64,000 bases of DNA from Sphingomonas abietis (GCF_027625475.1 NZ_CP115174.1:3690501-3754500), one strand, 5' to 3'. Numbered from the stretch's first letter, positions 37,432-47,335 are shown. Made by a program: numbers and translations. The notes: generated by a model not told the origin, from the sequence alone.

Positions 37432-40400
37432 ATGACGACTCAGCCCACTCAGGATCGCAGCGAGCCCGCCATGCCAGACACGCCCGTCACGTCCGCCACG
37501 CCAGACGCCCCCTTCGCCCGCTTCGCGCCCGCGGTTCGGCCCGCCGATCCGCTCCGCCGTGCGATCACCGCAGCCGCGCGCTGCCCGGAAACCGCGTGCG
37601 TGCCCGCCCTCGTCGCCGCGGCCACCCTGCCCGACGCGCTGCGCACCGCCGCCGCCGGCACCGCGCGCATGCTGATCGAGCGGCTGCGCGCCAAGGGGAC
37701 GCGCGGCGGCGTCCAGGCGCTGGTCCGCGAATATGCGCTGAGCAGCCAGGAGGGGGTGGCGCTGATGTGCCTCGCCGAAGCGCTGCTGCGCATTCCCGAT
37801 ACCGCGACCCGCGACGCGCTGATCCGCGACAAGGTCGGCGGCGGCGACTGGTCCTCGCATCTGGGGGACGGCCGGTCGCTGTTCGTCAATGCCGCGACCT
37901 GGGGCCTCGTCGTCACCGGCAAGCTCACCACCGGCGCCGACGATCGCGGCCTCGCGTCCGCACTGGCCCGGCTGGTCGCGCGGGTCGGCGAGCCGGTGAT
38001 CCGGCGCGGCGTCGATCTGGCGATGCGGATGATGGGCGAGCAGTTCGTCACCGGCCAGACCATCGAGGAGGCGCTCAAGCGCTCGCGCCCACTGGAGACG
38101 CGCGGCTTCGCTTATTCCTACGACATGCTCGGCGAAGCCGCCGCCACCGCGGCCGACGCGGCGCGCTATTATGCCGATTACGAGCAGGCGATCCACGCGA
38201 TCGGCAAGGCATCGGCCGGCCGCGGCATCCATGCCGGCCCCGGTATCTCGATCAAGCTGTCGGCGCTCCACCCGCGCTATTCCCGTGCCCAGGCCGATCG
38301 GGTGATGACCGAGCTGCTGCCCGACGTGCGCGCGCTGGCCGCCCTCGCCTCGTCCTACGATATCGGCTTCAACATCGACGCCGAGGAGGCCGATCGGCTC
38401 GAGCTGTCGCTCGATATCCTGCAGTCGCTCGCCGAAGACCCCGCGCTCGCCGGCTGGAACGGGCTGGGCTTCGTCGTGCAGGCCTATGGCAAGCGCTGCC
38501 CGTTCGTGATCGATTTCGTGATCGCGCTCGCGCGGCGCACCGGGCGGCGGATCATGGTGCGGCTGGTCAAGGGCGCCTATTGGGACGCGGAGATCAAGCG
38601 CGCGCAGGTCGACGGGCAGGCCGACTTCCCGGTCTACACCCGCAAGATCTACACCGACGTCTCCTACATCGCCTGCGCGCGCAAGCTGCTCGACGCGCGC
38701 GACGCGGTGTTCCCCCAGTTCGCGACCCACAATGCGCAGACGCTAGCGACGATCTACCAGCTCGCCGGGCCGGACTTCACTATCGGCGACTATGAATTCC
38801 AGTGCCTGCACGGCATGGGCGAGCCGCTCTATGACGAGGTGGTCGGCCGCGAGAAGCTGGACCGGCCGTGCCGTATCTATGCGCCGGTCGGCACCCACGA
38901 GACCTTGCTCGCCTATCTGGTCCGCCGCCTGCTGGAGAACGGCGCCAACTCCTCCTTCGTCAACCGCATCGGCGATCCCGCGGTGCCGATCGAGGCGCTG
39001 GTCGCCGATCCGATCGAGGAGGTCGCCGCGATGGCGGTGCCGGGCCTGCCGCACGACCAGATCGCGCTGCCGGCCGACATCTACGGTGCGCGCCGCAACT
39101 CCGCCGGCCTCGATCTCGCCGACGAGGCGACGCTGGCGATGCTGGCCGAGGCGCTGACCGAGAGCGCCGGCGCGGCCTGGACCGCCGCGCCTACCGATGG
39201 AGAGAGCGAACCGCAGCCGGTGCGCAACCCGGCCGATCATCGCGATATCGTCGGCACCGTCGTCGAGGCGAGCGAGGCCGAGGCACGGGCGGCGATGGCG
39301 CGCGCCGCCCTCGCCGCGCCGGGCTGGGCGGCGACCGATGTCGCCGATCGCGCCGCCTGCCTCGATCGCGCCGCCGATCTGATGCAGGCCAGGATGCCGG
39401 CGCTGATCGGTCTCGCGATCCGCGAGGCCGGCAAGTCGGCCGCCAACGCGATCGCCGAGGTCCGCGAGGCGATCGACTTCCTGCGTTATTATGCCGCCGA
39501 AGCCCGCCGCACGATCGGCCACGAGCAGCGCCCGCTCGGCCCGATCGTCTGCATCAGCCCGTGGAACTTCCCGCTGGCGATCTTCAGCGGGCAGGTCGCG
39601 GCGGCGCTGGTCGCCGGCAATAGCGTGCTGGCCAAGCCGGCCGAGGAGACGCCGCTGATCGCGGCCGAAGCGATCCGCATCCTGCTGGCGGCGGGCGTAC
39701 CGGCCGGCGCAGTCCAGCTCGTCCCCGGGGCCGGCGCGATCGGCGCCGCGCTGGTCGGCGATCCGCGCACCGCCGGCGTGATGTTCACCGGATCGACCGA
39801 GGTCGCCCGGCTGATCCAGAAGCAGCTCGCGACACGGGTGTCTGCCGATGGCCGCCCGATCCCGCTGATCGCCGAGACCGGCGGCCAGAATGCGATGATC
39901 GTGGATTCCTCCGCGCTGGCCGAACAGGTGGTCGCCGACGTGATCGCCTCCGCCTTCGACAGCGCCGGCCAGCGCTGCTCGGCGCTGCGCCTGCTCTGCC
40001 TGCAGGAGGAGGTCGCCGATCGCACGCTGGCGATGCTGCGCGGCGCGGTGCAGGAGACGCGGATCGGCCGCCCCGACCGCCTCGCCGTCGATATCGGCCC
40101 GGTGATCACCGCCGAGGCGCAGGCCAACATCGTCCGCCACGTCGAGGCGATGCGCACCGCCGGCCGGCCGGTCGAGCAGGCGGAACTCGGTGACGACGCG
40201 ACGCACGGCACCTTCGTGCCGCCGACGATCATCGAGATCGGATCGATCAAGGATCTCGGCCGCGAGGTGTTCGGCCCGGTGCTGCACGTCATCCGCTACC
40301 GGAGCGGCGACCTCGACGCGCTGGTCGCCGCGATCAACGCCACCGGCTACGGCCTGACCTTCGGCCTCCATACCCGGCTGGACGACACGATCGAGCAGGT

Positions 40401-41124
40401 TACGCGGCGGATCGAGGCGGGCAATCTCTACGTCAACCGCAACATCATCGGCGCGGTGGTCGGCGTGCAGCCGTTCGGCGGGCGCGGCCTGTCGGGCACC
40501 GGCCCCAAGGCCGGCGGCCCGCTCTATCTGACCAGGCTGGTGGCCAATCCGGCGCGGCCGGAACGGGCGGCGCCGGCACCGCGCCCAATACTCGCGGCTT
40601 TCGCGGAATGGCTGGACGCGCAAGGCCGCCCCGAGACGGCAGAGACGGTGCGAGCCTTCGGGCGCCAGTCGCGCTTCGGCGAACAGGTCGAGCTTCCCGG
40701 CCCGGTCGGCGAACGCAATCTCTACGCGATCCACCCGCGCGGACGGGTCGCGCTTTCCGCCCACAGCGAGCGCGGATTGTGGACGCAGATCGGTGCCGTG
40801 CTGGCGACGGGCAATCATGCCGTCATCGACGCCACGCGGGCGCAGCGCGCGTGGCTGGACGGTCTTCCCGCGACCGTGGCCCAGCATCTCACCTGGTCGG
40901 ACCATGCACTGGGCGAGGCGGGCATTGCTGCCGCGCTGGTGGAAGGCGATGCGAGCGATATCCTGCTGGCATCCCGCACATTGGCCGATCGCGACGGTGC
41001 GATCGTGACGATGCAGGCAGGCGATCCGGCAGGGCCGGTGCTCGACTGGCTGATCGAGGAGGTCTCGACGTCGATCAACACCACCGCCGCCGGCGGCAAT
41101 GCGAGCCTGATGGCCGTCTCCTGA
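37432..41124 (+). CDS. putA: Bifunctional proline dehydrogenase / P5C dehydrogenase
   Basis: 1230 residues. The FAD-linked proline dehydrogenase barrel has GPGISIKLSALHPRYS and RLVKGAYWDAEIKRAQ (near residue 376). The P5C dehydrogenase has SPWNFPLAIF, Glu near 815 in ETGGQNAM, and nucleophile Cys near 848 in GQRCSALR. A C-terminal PutA domain of about 180 residues follows. It takes proline to glutamate with channelling of the intermediate. The N-terminal ribbon-helix-helix DNA-binding domain of E. coli PutA is absent, so control likely rests with the divergent Lrp protein. The start is uncertain; 37471 is an alternative. Confidence 0.95.
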   Translation: MTTQPTQDRSEPAMPDTPVTSATPDAPFARFAPAVRPADPLRRAITAAARCPETACVPALVAAATLPDALRTAAAGTARMLIERLRAKGTRGGVQALVREYALSSQEGVALMCLAEALLRIPDTATRDALIRDKVGGGDWSSHLGDGRSLFVNAATWGLVVTGKLTTGADDRGLASALARLVARVGEPVIRRGVDLAMRMMGEQFVTGQTIEEALKRSRPLETRGFAYSYDMLGEAAATAADAARYYADYEQAIHAIGKASAGRGIHAGPGISIKLSALHPRYSRAQADRVMTELLPDVRALAALASSYDIGFNIDAEEADRLELSLDILQSLAEDPALAGWNGLGFVVQAYGKRCPFVIDFVIALARRTGRRIMVRLVKGAYWDAEIKRAQVDGQADFPVYTRKIYTDVSYIACARKLLDARDAVFPQFATHNAQTLATIYQLAGPDFTIGDYEFQCLHGMGEPLYDEVVGREKLDRPCRIYAPVGTHETLLAYLVRRLLENGANSSFVNRIGDPAVPIEALVADPIEEVAAMAVPGLPHDQIALPADIYGARRNSAGLDLADEATLAMLAEALTESAGAAWTAAPTDGESEPQPVRNPADHRDIVGTVVEASEAEARAAMARAALAAPGWAATDVADRAACLDRAADLMQARMPALIGLAIREAGKSAANAIAEVREAIDFLRYYAAEARRTIGHEQRPLGPIVCISPWNFPLAIFSGQVAAALVAGNSVLAKPAEETPLIAAEAIRILLAAGVPAGAVQLVPGAGAIGAALVGDPRTAGVMFTGSTEVARLIQKQLATRVSADGRPIPLIAETGGQNAMIVDSSALAEQVVADVIASAFDSAGQRCSALRLLCLQEEVADRTLAMLRGAVQETRIGRPDRLAVDIGPVITAEAQANIVRHVEAMRTAGRPVEQAELGDDATHGTFVPPTIIEIGSIKDLGREVFGPVLHVIRYRSGDLDALVAAINATGYGLTFGLHTRLDDTIEQVTRRIEAGNLYVNRNIIGAVVGVQPFGGRGLSGTGPKAGGPLYLTRLVANPARPERAAPAPRPILAAFAEWLDAQGRPETAETVRAFGRQSRFGEQVELPGPVGERNLYAIHPRGRVALSAHSERGLWTQIGAVLATGNHAVIDATRAQRAWLDGLPATVAQHLTWSDHALGEAGIAAALVEGDASDILLASRTLADRDGAIVTMQAGDPAGPVLDWLIEEVSTSINTTAAGGNASLMAVS

Positions 41125-41134
41125 TGCCGTGCCC

Positions 41135-41170
41135 CGAGCCGCTTCCCGCCAGATGACGGGAAACGGCTCG
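41135..41170. terminator. Hairpin between convergent putA and transporter genes
   Basis: CGAGCCGCTTCCCG (41135-41148) pairs with CGGGAAACGGCTCG (41157-41170) with one mismatch around an 8-base loop. It sits between two convergent genes and suits a bidirectional terminator, though there is no T-run. Confidence 0.7.
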
Positions 41171-41181
41171 CGACGTGGCGG

Positions 41182-42492
41182 TTATGCGTTCGGCACGTCC
41201 CGCGCCGGGCGGTTCGCCGCGTACAGGCCGAATGCCGCGATGATCAGGTAGCACAGCGCCGGCACGAACAGCGCCAGACGCAGGCCGATATGATCGGCGA
41301 ATTCGCCGGTCAGCGGCGGGATGATCGCGCCGCCCACGATCGCCATGCAGATGATCCCCGATCCTTCCGCCGCACGCTTGCCGAGGCCTTCGCAGCCGAG
41401 CGTGAAGATGGTCGGGAACATGATCGAATTGACCAGGCCGATCGCCAGCAGCGCATAGCCCGAGATGAAGCCGTGGCCGCCCATCGAGATCAGGATCAGC
41501 GCGATCGCGGCCGACGCCACGCCGGCCAGCACCTTGCCCGGCGAGATCACGCGCAGGATGTAGGAGCCGATGAAGCGACCGACCATCGCGCCGCCCCAAT
41601 AGAGCGCGACATGCTTGCCGGCCGAGGCCTGCGGCAGTGCCAGCGTATCGGCCTGCATCAGATAGTTCACGATCAGCGAGCCGATCGACACTTCGGCACC
41701 GACATAGAGGAAGATGCACAGCGTGCCGAAGCTGAAGCGCGGCAGCTTGAGCAGGGTGAAGGCCTGGAGGATGCTCTCCTCGGCCGGGGCCGCCTTCAGG
41801 CGGTTGCGCTGGGTCCACACCACGCCGGCGAGCAGCGTCAGTGCGATGGCGAGGCCGATATAGGTGTGGGTGACGACGCGCGCTTCGGCCGCGCGGAAGG
41901 CATCGAGCGCAGCGCCGGTCAGCGAGGCCGGATCGACCTTCGACAGGCTGCCGAGGATGATGATCGAGCCGATGATCGGGAAGATCGTGGTGCCGAGCGA
42001 GTTGAACGCCTGCGCGAAGGTCAGCCGGCTACTGGCTGTCCGCGACGGCCCGAGCAGCGAGATCAGCGGGTTGGACACCACCTGCACGGTGGTGATGCCG
42101 GCGCCGAGCACGAACATCGCAGCGAGGAAATAGGCATATTGGCTGGACGCCGCCGCCGGAATGAACAGCAGGCAGCCCACCGTCATGATCAGCAGGCCGA
42201 TCGAGGCAGCCCGCATATAGCCGGCCCGGGCGACGATCGCCGCGGCCGGGATCGAGCAGATCAGATAGGCCCCGAAAAAGGCCGACTGGACCAGCATCGC
42301 CTGGCCGTAGCTGAGCGTGAACAGATCCTTCAGCTTCGGGATCACCACGTCGTTCAGGCTGGTGATGCCGCCGAACACGAAGAACAGCGCGAACACGAAG
42401 GTCCGCAATTCCGGCGCATCGATCGCCCCGCCATCCTGTCCCTGTCCGGCGGCCTGACCGGCCCCCTGATTATGATTAAACTGAACCACCAC
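41182..42492 (-). CDS. FucP/GluP-family sugar:proton symporter (MFS)
   Basis: 436 residues with 12 predicted membrane helices. The signature regions of the FucP/GluP family are present: FGGITSLNDVVIPKLKDLF in helix 1, AGITTVQVVSNPLISLLG, LTFAQAFNSLGTTIFP, and SIMFPTIFTLGCEGLG. Family members take up L-fucose, glucose, galactose or N-acetylglucosamine with protons in the inner membrane; the sugar cannot be told here. A GAAGGGAC site precedes the ATG. No sugar-catabolic gene is adjacent. Confidence 0.88.
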   Translation of the reverse strand: MVVQFNHNQGAGQAAGQGQDGGAIDAPELRTFVFALFFVFGGITSLNDVVIPKLKDLFTLSYGQAMLVQSAFFGAYLICSIPAAAIVARAGYMRAASIGLLIMTVGCLLFIPAAASSQYAYFLAAMFVLGAGITTVQVVSNPLISLLGPSRTASSRLTFAQAFNSLGTTIFPIIGSIIILGSLSKVDPASLTGAALDAFRAAEARVVTHTYIGLAIALTLLAGVVWTQRNRLKAAPAEESILQAFTLLKLPRFSFGTLCIFLYVGAEVSIGSLIVNYLMQADTLALPQASAGKHVALYWGGAMVGRFIGSYILRVISPGKVLAGVASAAIALILISMGGHGFISGYALLAIGLVNSIMFPTIFTLGCEGLGKRAAEGSGIICMAIVGGAIIPPLTGEFADHIGLRLALFVPALCYLIIAAFGLYAANRPARDVPNA

Positions 42493-42984
42493 ATCGTCCC
42501 TTCGAGAAAATGAGGGGGTGCGTCAGCCGGATTGCCGCCGTCCCCTCAAGCCGCGGTGATGCTTCCGTAGCCGATCGAAGCCGTGGCGAGAATGGAAATG
42601 ACAACGCCGGACCACGGCATCTCGCGGGCGCGCGCGGCAACCCCGCCGCCCGCGCCCGCCCGATCGCGAGAAAGAGCAGAAAAGCCGGGCTGTGGAAGCA
42701 AGCGCTGCCACGAACGGGCGCTGCGGGTTCGACGCGCCGCTCGGGGGAGCGAGTGAGCGGCGCGTCACCACCAGTAACGACCGATCGCAGGCTTTCCTAA
42801 GCCTTGAGGCGATGCGACTTTAGTAGAAGCCGATCGATCGGCGCTGCCCTATAGGTTGCCTCTATAGTGTCGATTAGCCGGCACCGGACGGTTCGCGCAC
42901 GCCGGCGTTCATCCTGAGTCCTGCTACCGCAGGGCAAAAGCACGGGCCGATGGATCAACCAGCGTCGAGCAACGTATCATCCCC
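42493..42984. other. 492-bp intergenic region without a credible gene
   Basis: The region holds the promoters of the divergent transporter and secreted-protein genes. I see a perfect 14-bp palindrome GCCGATCGATCGGC (42829-42842) and a GCAAGCGCTGCC sequence near 42700 that resembles a LacI-type operator core. Open frames here have codon use unlike genes. Confidence 0.6.
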
Positions 42985-45171
42985 ATGCACAAGCCGCTCC
43001 TCTCCTTGGCCTTGGCCGCCCTGCTCGGCGGGCCGGCGCTTGCCGACACCGCGCCCTTCGACCTGGCAGGGCCGGCGCTGCGCGTCAGCGTGACGCATGG
43101 CGGCCAGACGCTGCCGATCGCCGAAGTACCGCAGCTGGCGACCGGGGACGGCATTTCGGTGATCGCGGATCTGCCCGACGACCAGTCCGCCCATTATGTG
43201 CTGATCGCCGCCTTCCTGCGCGGCTCGACCAATCCGCCGCCGGACAAATGGTTCTTCGACACCGAAACCTGGACGAAGAAGGGCCGCAAGGGCCTGTCGC
43301 TCACGGTGCCGGACGGCGCGCAACAGGTCGTGCTGTTCCTGGCGCCGGCCACCGGCGGCGATGTCTCGACGCTGCGCAATGCCGTGCAGGGCCGCCCCGG
43401 CGCCTTCGTGCGCGCCGCGCAGGAGTTGGCCCAGGCCTCGCTCGATCACGGCCGGCTGGCGACCTATCTGGATGCCGTCCGCAGGACCGAGCCGGACGAT
43501 CCCGGCCGCCTCGCGCGGATCACCCCGCTGCTCGCCCGCAGCCTGCAGGTGAAGATCAATGCCGATTGTCTGACCAAGCTGCCTGCGCTCCAGGCCGCCT
43601 GCCTGCTCCAGAACCAGGAATCGCTGGTTTTGAACGATGGCCACAGCAATGCGATCACCGATGCGGTCGGCGGGCCGGGCGCCGATCTCGCGCTCCAGCT
43701 CAGCGCCACGCCGCAGGGCGGGCTCGGCTATTACAGCCCCTATATCGCCGCGATCCGCGACGTGATCGGCATCTTCAGCTCGATCCACACCGCCAAATAT
43801 CAATATATCCCGGCGCTGGCGACGCTGGACGGCGACCATATGGGGCTGCTGCTCAACGCGCCGCCCTCCTTCCACAATCCCAAGTCGGTGCTAGTCACCG
43901 CCCTGCCGATCGTCGCGCCGGTGCATGTGCCGCCGCTCCAGCTGGTCGATCCCTCGCCCTCGCTGTGCGGGCAGGCGAGCACGCCGCTGCTGCCGATGGA
44001 TGGCGCGCCGCTGGTCTACGCCACCCGCTACGCGCATGATCTCAGCCTGCGCGTGGCGCTTCCCGATGGCCGCACCGTCGATCTTCCGGCCACGCCCGAC
44101 GCCGAGCAGGGCGGGCTCGTCATCCATGTCGATGGCCGCCTCCCCGCCGGCTTCAAGACGCCGCTCGACGCCACCGTGCATGGCATCTGGGGCTTCCAGC
44201 CGTTCGACGGGCCGAAGGTCACGATCCAGCCGTCACAGGGCGGTCAATGGCGTGTGCCGGCGGATGCGGGGAGCGCGCACGCCGGCAGCATCACGATCAG
44301 CGGCGGGGCATCGGCCTGCGTCACCGGCATCACCACGCAAGCGAATGGCGCCGCGCCGCAACCGGCGAAATGGAACGCGACCAGCCCCACCACGCTCAGC
44401 GTCACCCTGTCGGCACCGCCTGCGAAGGAGGGCGCCGCCAGGAACGGGCCGCTGACGATCGCCATCGCCGGCCCGGCCGGCAGCCCGACCGATCGGCTGA
44501 CGCTGTCGCCCCCCGCCCCGCCCGAGGGCATGGCGGTGAGCCTGATCGCCCATGCCATCCAGCGCCCGCAGGCGGCGCCGCCGGTTCCCATCACGCTCGG
44601 CAGCGACACCGAGATTCCGGGTGACGCAACCTTCACCTTCTCGCTCCGCGCCGACAAGGGCGGACGGTTCACCGGCAAGGAGACGGTGGAGATCGCCGCC
44701 GATTCGGGCGGCGGCACCGCCACGCTGTCCACCGCCAGCGGCCTCAGGCTGGCGGATCGGCAGGTGATGCTGGCGACGATCGAACCGGCCAAGGCGCTCG
44801 GCGTCTCCGCCTTCGGCCCGTTGCGCGCGCGCATCGTGCGGGACGGCGCGGCCGGCGACTGGATTCCGCTCGGCACTTTGGTCCGCCTGCCCCGCCTCCG
44901 GCAGCTCGACTGTCCGTCCAGTCCCGCGCCAGCGCCATCGGCCCCGGCATCCCCCGCCGCGCCGGTGCCGACGCCGGCACAGACCTGCACATTATCGGGT
45001 GACGATCTGTTCCTGATCGCCGCCGTCTCGACCACGCCCGGATTCGAGCAGCCGGCCGAGGTGCCCGATGGCTATCCCGGCACGACGATCGCGATCCCGC
45101 ATCCCGCCAACGGCGCATTATATCTGCGCCTGCGGGACGATCCGGCCACGGTGAGCAAGATCGGCGGCTGA
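42985..45171 (+). CDS. Large secreted protein of unknown function
   Basis: 728 residues. A signal peptide (HKPLLSLALAALLGGPALA) is followed by a long soluble region with few charged clusters, many beta-strand-like Thr/Val stretches, and a Pro/Ala-rich linker near residue 655 (SSPAPAPSAPASPAAPVP) before a C-terminal domain of about 70 residues. Several Cys occur in pairs (for example CLTKLPALQAAC), suggesting disulphides. I do not recognise a family. It stands 85 bp upstream of the S15 esterase on the same strand. Confidence 0.75.
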   Translation: MHKPLLSLALAALLGGPALADTAPFDLAGPALRVSVTHGGQTLPIAEVPQLATGDGISVIADLPDDQSAHYVLIAAFLRGSTNPPPDKWFFDTETWTKKGRKGLSLTVPDGAQQVVLFLAPATGGDVSTLRNAVQGRPGAFVRAAQELAQASLDHGRLATYLDAVRRTEPDDPGRLARITPLLARSLQVKINADCLTKLPALQAACLLQNQESLVLNDGHSNAITDAVGGPGADLALQLSATPQGGLGYYSPYIAAIRDVIGIFSSIHTAKYQYIPALATLDGDHMGLLLNAPPSFHNPKSVLVTALPIVAPVHVPPLQLVDPSPSLCGQASTPLLPMDGAPLVYATRYAHDLSLRVALPDGRTVDLPATPDAEQGGLVIHVDGRLPAGFKTPLDATVHGIWGFQPFDGPKVTIQPSQGGQWRVPADAGSAHAGSITISGGASACVTGITTQANGAAPQPAKWNATSPTTLSVTLSAPPAKEGAARNGPLTIAIAGPAGSPTDRLTLSPPAPPEGMAVSLIAHAIQRPQAAPPVPITLGSDTEIPGDATFTFSLRADKGGRFTGKETVEIAADSGGGTATLSTASGLRLADRQVMLATIEPAKALGVSAFGPLRARIVRDGAAGDWIPLGTLVRLPRLRQLDCPSSPAPAPSAPASPAAPVPTPAQTCTLSGDDLFLIAAVSTTPGFEQPAEVPDGYPGTTIAIPHPANGALYLRLRDDPATVSKIGG

Positions 45172-45256
45172 GCCGGTTCGGAACGACGGATCGCATCGCG
45201 ACACCGCGCAACAGGCCGTCATTGCAGGCTTTCACGAATCGAATTACGCCTCCGTC

Positions 45257-47212
45257 ATGACCATGACCGCCCTGCCGCTCCTCGCCCTCGCTCTTGCCAC
45301 CCTGCCCCAGGGGGCCGCCGCCGCGCCGGTCACGCCGATGACGCCCGATGTGGTGGCGAGCTACGATGCCGTCCGCCCGGACGCCGACTATATCAAGCGC
45401 GTGGTGATGATCCCGATGCGCGACGGGGTGAAGCTCTACACCGTCATCGTCATGAGGAAGGGCACCGCCAACGGCCCGATCCTGCTGTCGCGCACGCCCT
45501 ATGACGCCAAGGGATCGACCGAGCGCACCGCCAGCCAGAAGATCACCGAGATCCTGCCGGCGATGGACGCCGACTTCGTCAATGACGGCTATATCCGCGT
45601 CTATCAGGATATTCGCGGCCTCTATCATTCCGAAGGCCAGTTCGTGATGACCCGGCCGATCATCGGCCCGCTCAACCATACGAAGGTCGATGAATCGACC
45701 GACGCCTACGATACGATCGACTGGCTGGTGAAGCATGTGCCGGAGAGCAACGGCAAGGTCGGCGTGGTCGGCAGCTCCTATCTCGGCTTCACCACGCTGA
45801 TGGCGGAGATCAATCCGCATCCCGCGCTCAAGGCGGCCGTGCCGCAAAGCCCGATGGTCGATACCTGGATCGGCGACGACGATTTCCACAACGGCGCCTT
45901 CCGCGTTCCCAGCCTCGATTATTTCCTCGGCCAGAGCACCGACAAGGCCAATGCCGGCGCCAAGATCGCGCGCGGCGCGGGCGACGACTACGCCACCTAT
46001 CTCGCCGCCGGCTCGGTCGGCGATTTCGCCCGCCAATGGGGCATCGAGAACGTCCCGTCCGTCCGCAAGGTGATGGAAAATCCGGCCTACACCGATTTCT
46101 GGTCGCTCCAGGCGGTCGACAAGTGGATGGCGGCGCGACCGCTGACCGTGCCGACGATGCTGGTCGTCGGCCAGTGGGACCAGGAGGACAGCTATGGCGC
46201 GCCGGCGGTCTATCGCGCGCTGGAGCCCAAGGACAAGAATAACGACATGGTGTCGCTGGTGATCGGGCCGTGGCGCCACTCGGGCGTCAACCATTATGGC
46301 TATGATCTCGGCGCGCTGACCTTCACCGGCGACACTGCGGAAGAGTTCCGCGCCCACACCATGAAGCCCTTCTTCGATCACTGGCTGAAGGGCGCGCCCG
46401 ATCCGCACACCCCGCCGGTGCTCACCTATGCGACCGGCGTGAACCATTGGGACGTCTCGCCGAAATGGCCGATGGGCACGCCGACGCCGCTCTATCTCGA
46501 CGCCGGCCTACGCGCGGGGTTCGCCGCGCCCGGTGCGGAGGGGCATGACGAATATGTCGCGGATCCGTCCAAGCCGGTGCCGTTCCTGCCCCGCCCGGTC
46601 GACATGGCGGCCGGCAGCCAGTGGAAGACGTGGCTGGTCCACGACCAGCGCTTCGTCGATGGCCGGCCCGACGTGATCAGCTACCGGACCGGCGCGCTCG
46701 ACAAGCCGGTCCACATCATGGGGGCGCCGCAGGTCGATCTGTTCGCGGCGACGTCGGGCACCGATAGCGACTGGGTGGTCAAGCTGATCGACGTCGCGCC
46801 GGACAGCACGCCGGAGGGGCCGGATCAGGGATCGAAGCCGGCCAATCCCGGCTACGAACTGCCGATCGGCATCGAGATCTTCCGCGGCCGCTACGTCCAT
46901 AGCCTGTCGCAGCCGGCGGCGCTGACGCCGGGCCAGCCCGAAAATTACCGCTTCGCCCTGCCCAATGTCGATCACGTCTTCCTGCCGGGCCACAGGATCA
47001 TGGTCCAGATCCAGTCGAGCCTGTTCCCGCTCTACGATCGCAACCCACAGACCTATGTCGACAATATCTTCAACGCCAAGCCGCAGGATTATCGCGCGGC
47101 GACGCAGAGCATCTATCACGGTGGCGCCCATGCCAGCGCGATCCTGCTGCCGATCGTCGCCGACACGGGGTCGGCCTCGGTTCCGGCGCCCCTCGGCGTC
47201 TCCGCGCCCTGA
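45257..47212 (+). CDS. CocE/NonD (S15) family hydrolase, alpha-amino acid ester hydrolase-like
   Basis: 651 residues with a signal peptide ending in AAAAP. The alpha/beta hydrolase domain has nucleophile Ser in GSSYLGF, an acid in VGQWDQEDSYG and His in PWRHSGVNH. The C-terminal beta-jelly-roll of the Xaa-Pro dipeptidyl-peptidase type follows (DLFAATSGTDSDWVVKL). GxSYxG is the alpha-amino acid ester hydrolase form of the motif. Periplasmic hydrolysis or acyl transfer of amino acid esters or beta-lactam-like substrates is likely. It may be co-transcribed with the preceding secreted protein. Confidence 0.88.
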   Translation: MTMTALPLLALALATLPQGAAAAPVTPMTPDVVASYDAVRPDADYIKRVVMIPMRDGVKLYTVIVMRKGTANGPILLSRTPYDAKGSTERTASQKITEILPAMDADFVNDGYIRVYQDIRGLYHSEGQFVMTRPIIGPLNHTKVDESTDAYDTIDWLVKHVPESNGKVGVVGSSYLGFTTLMAEINPHPALKAAVPQSPMVDTWIGDDDFHNGAFRVPSLDYFLGQSTDKANAGAKIARGAGDDYATYLAAGSVGDFARQWGIENVPSVRKVMENPAYTDFWSLQAVDKWMAARPLTVPTMLVVGQWDQEDSYGAPAVYRALEPKDKNNDMVSLVIGPWRHSGVNHYGYDLGALTFTGDTAEEFRAHTMKPFFDHWLKGAPDPHTPPVLTYATGVNHWDVSPKWPMGTPTPLYLDAGLRAGFAAPGAEGHDEYVADPSKPVPFLPRPVDMAAGSQWKTWLVHDQRFVDGRPDVISYRTGALDKPVHIMGAPQVDLFAATSGTDSDWVVKLIDVAPDSTPEGPDQGSKPANPGYELPIGIEIFRGRYVHSLSQPAALTPGQPENYRFALPNVDHVFLPGHRIMVQIQSSLFPLYDRNPQTYVDNIFNAKPQDYRAATQSIYHGGAHASAILLPIVADTGSASVPAPLGVSAP

Positions 47213-47246
47213 GGCCAATGGTCATGCCTCCGGCGGACCTATGATC

Positions 47247-47283
47247 GGGGCGACCGCTCCGTTGTCGCCGGAACGGTCGCCCC
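47247..47283. terminator. Hairpin 1 between convergent esterase and glpD genes
   Basis: GGGGCGACCG (47247-47256) pairs with CGGTCGCCCC (47274-47283), and a CTCCG/CGGAA inner stem extends it. It lies 34 bp after the S15 gene stop. Confidence 0.65.
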
Positions 47284-47302
47284 TCATGGACCAGGATATC
47301 GG

Positions 47303-47329
47303 GCCGTGCAGCGACTCTCGCTGCACGGC
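47303..47329. terminator. Hairpin 2 between convergent esterase and glpD genes
   Basis: GCCGTGCAGCGA (47303-47314) and TCGCTGCACGGC (47318-47329) form a perfect 12-bp stem with a 3-base loop, 7 bp from the glpD stop. It suits a bidirectional terminator; there is no T-run. Confidence 0.75.
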
Positions 47330-47335
47330 TGACGG

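Noticed and set aside
38743..40905. Open frame of about 720 codons on the minus strand opposite putA
   Set aside because: It is a mirror of the aldehyde dehydrogenase coding sequence and has no homology of its own.
42510..42800. Small open frames in the transporter upstream gap
   Set aside because: They are Arg/Pro-rich with no ribosome binding site and overlap on both strands without homology.
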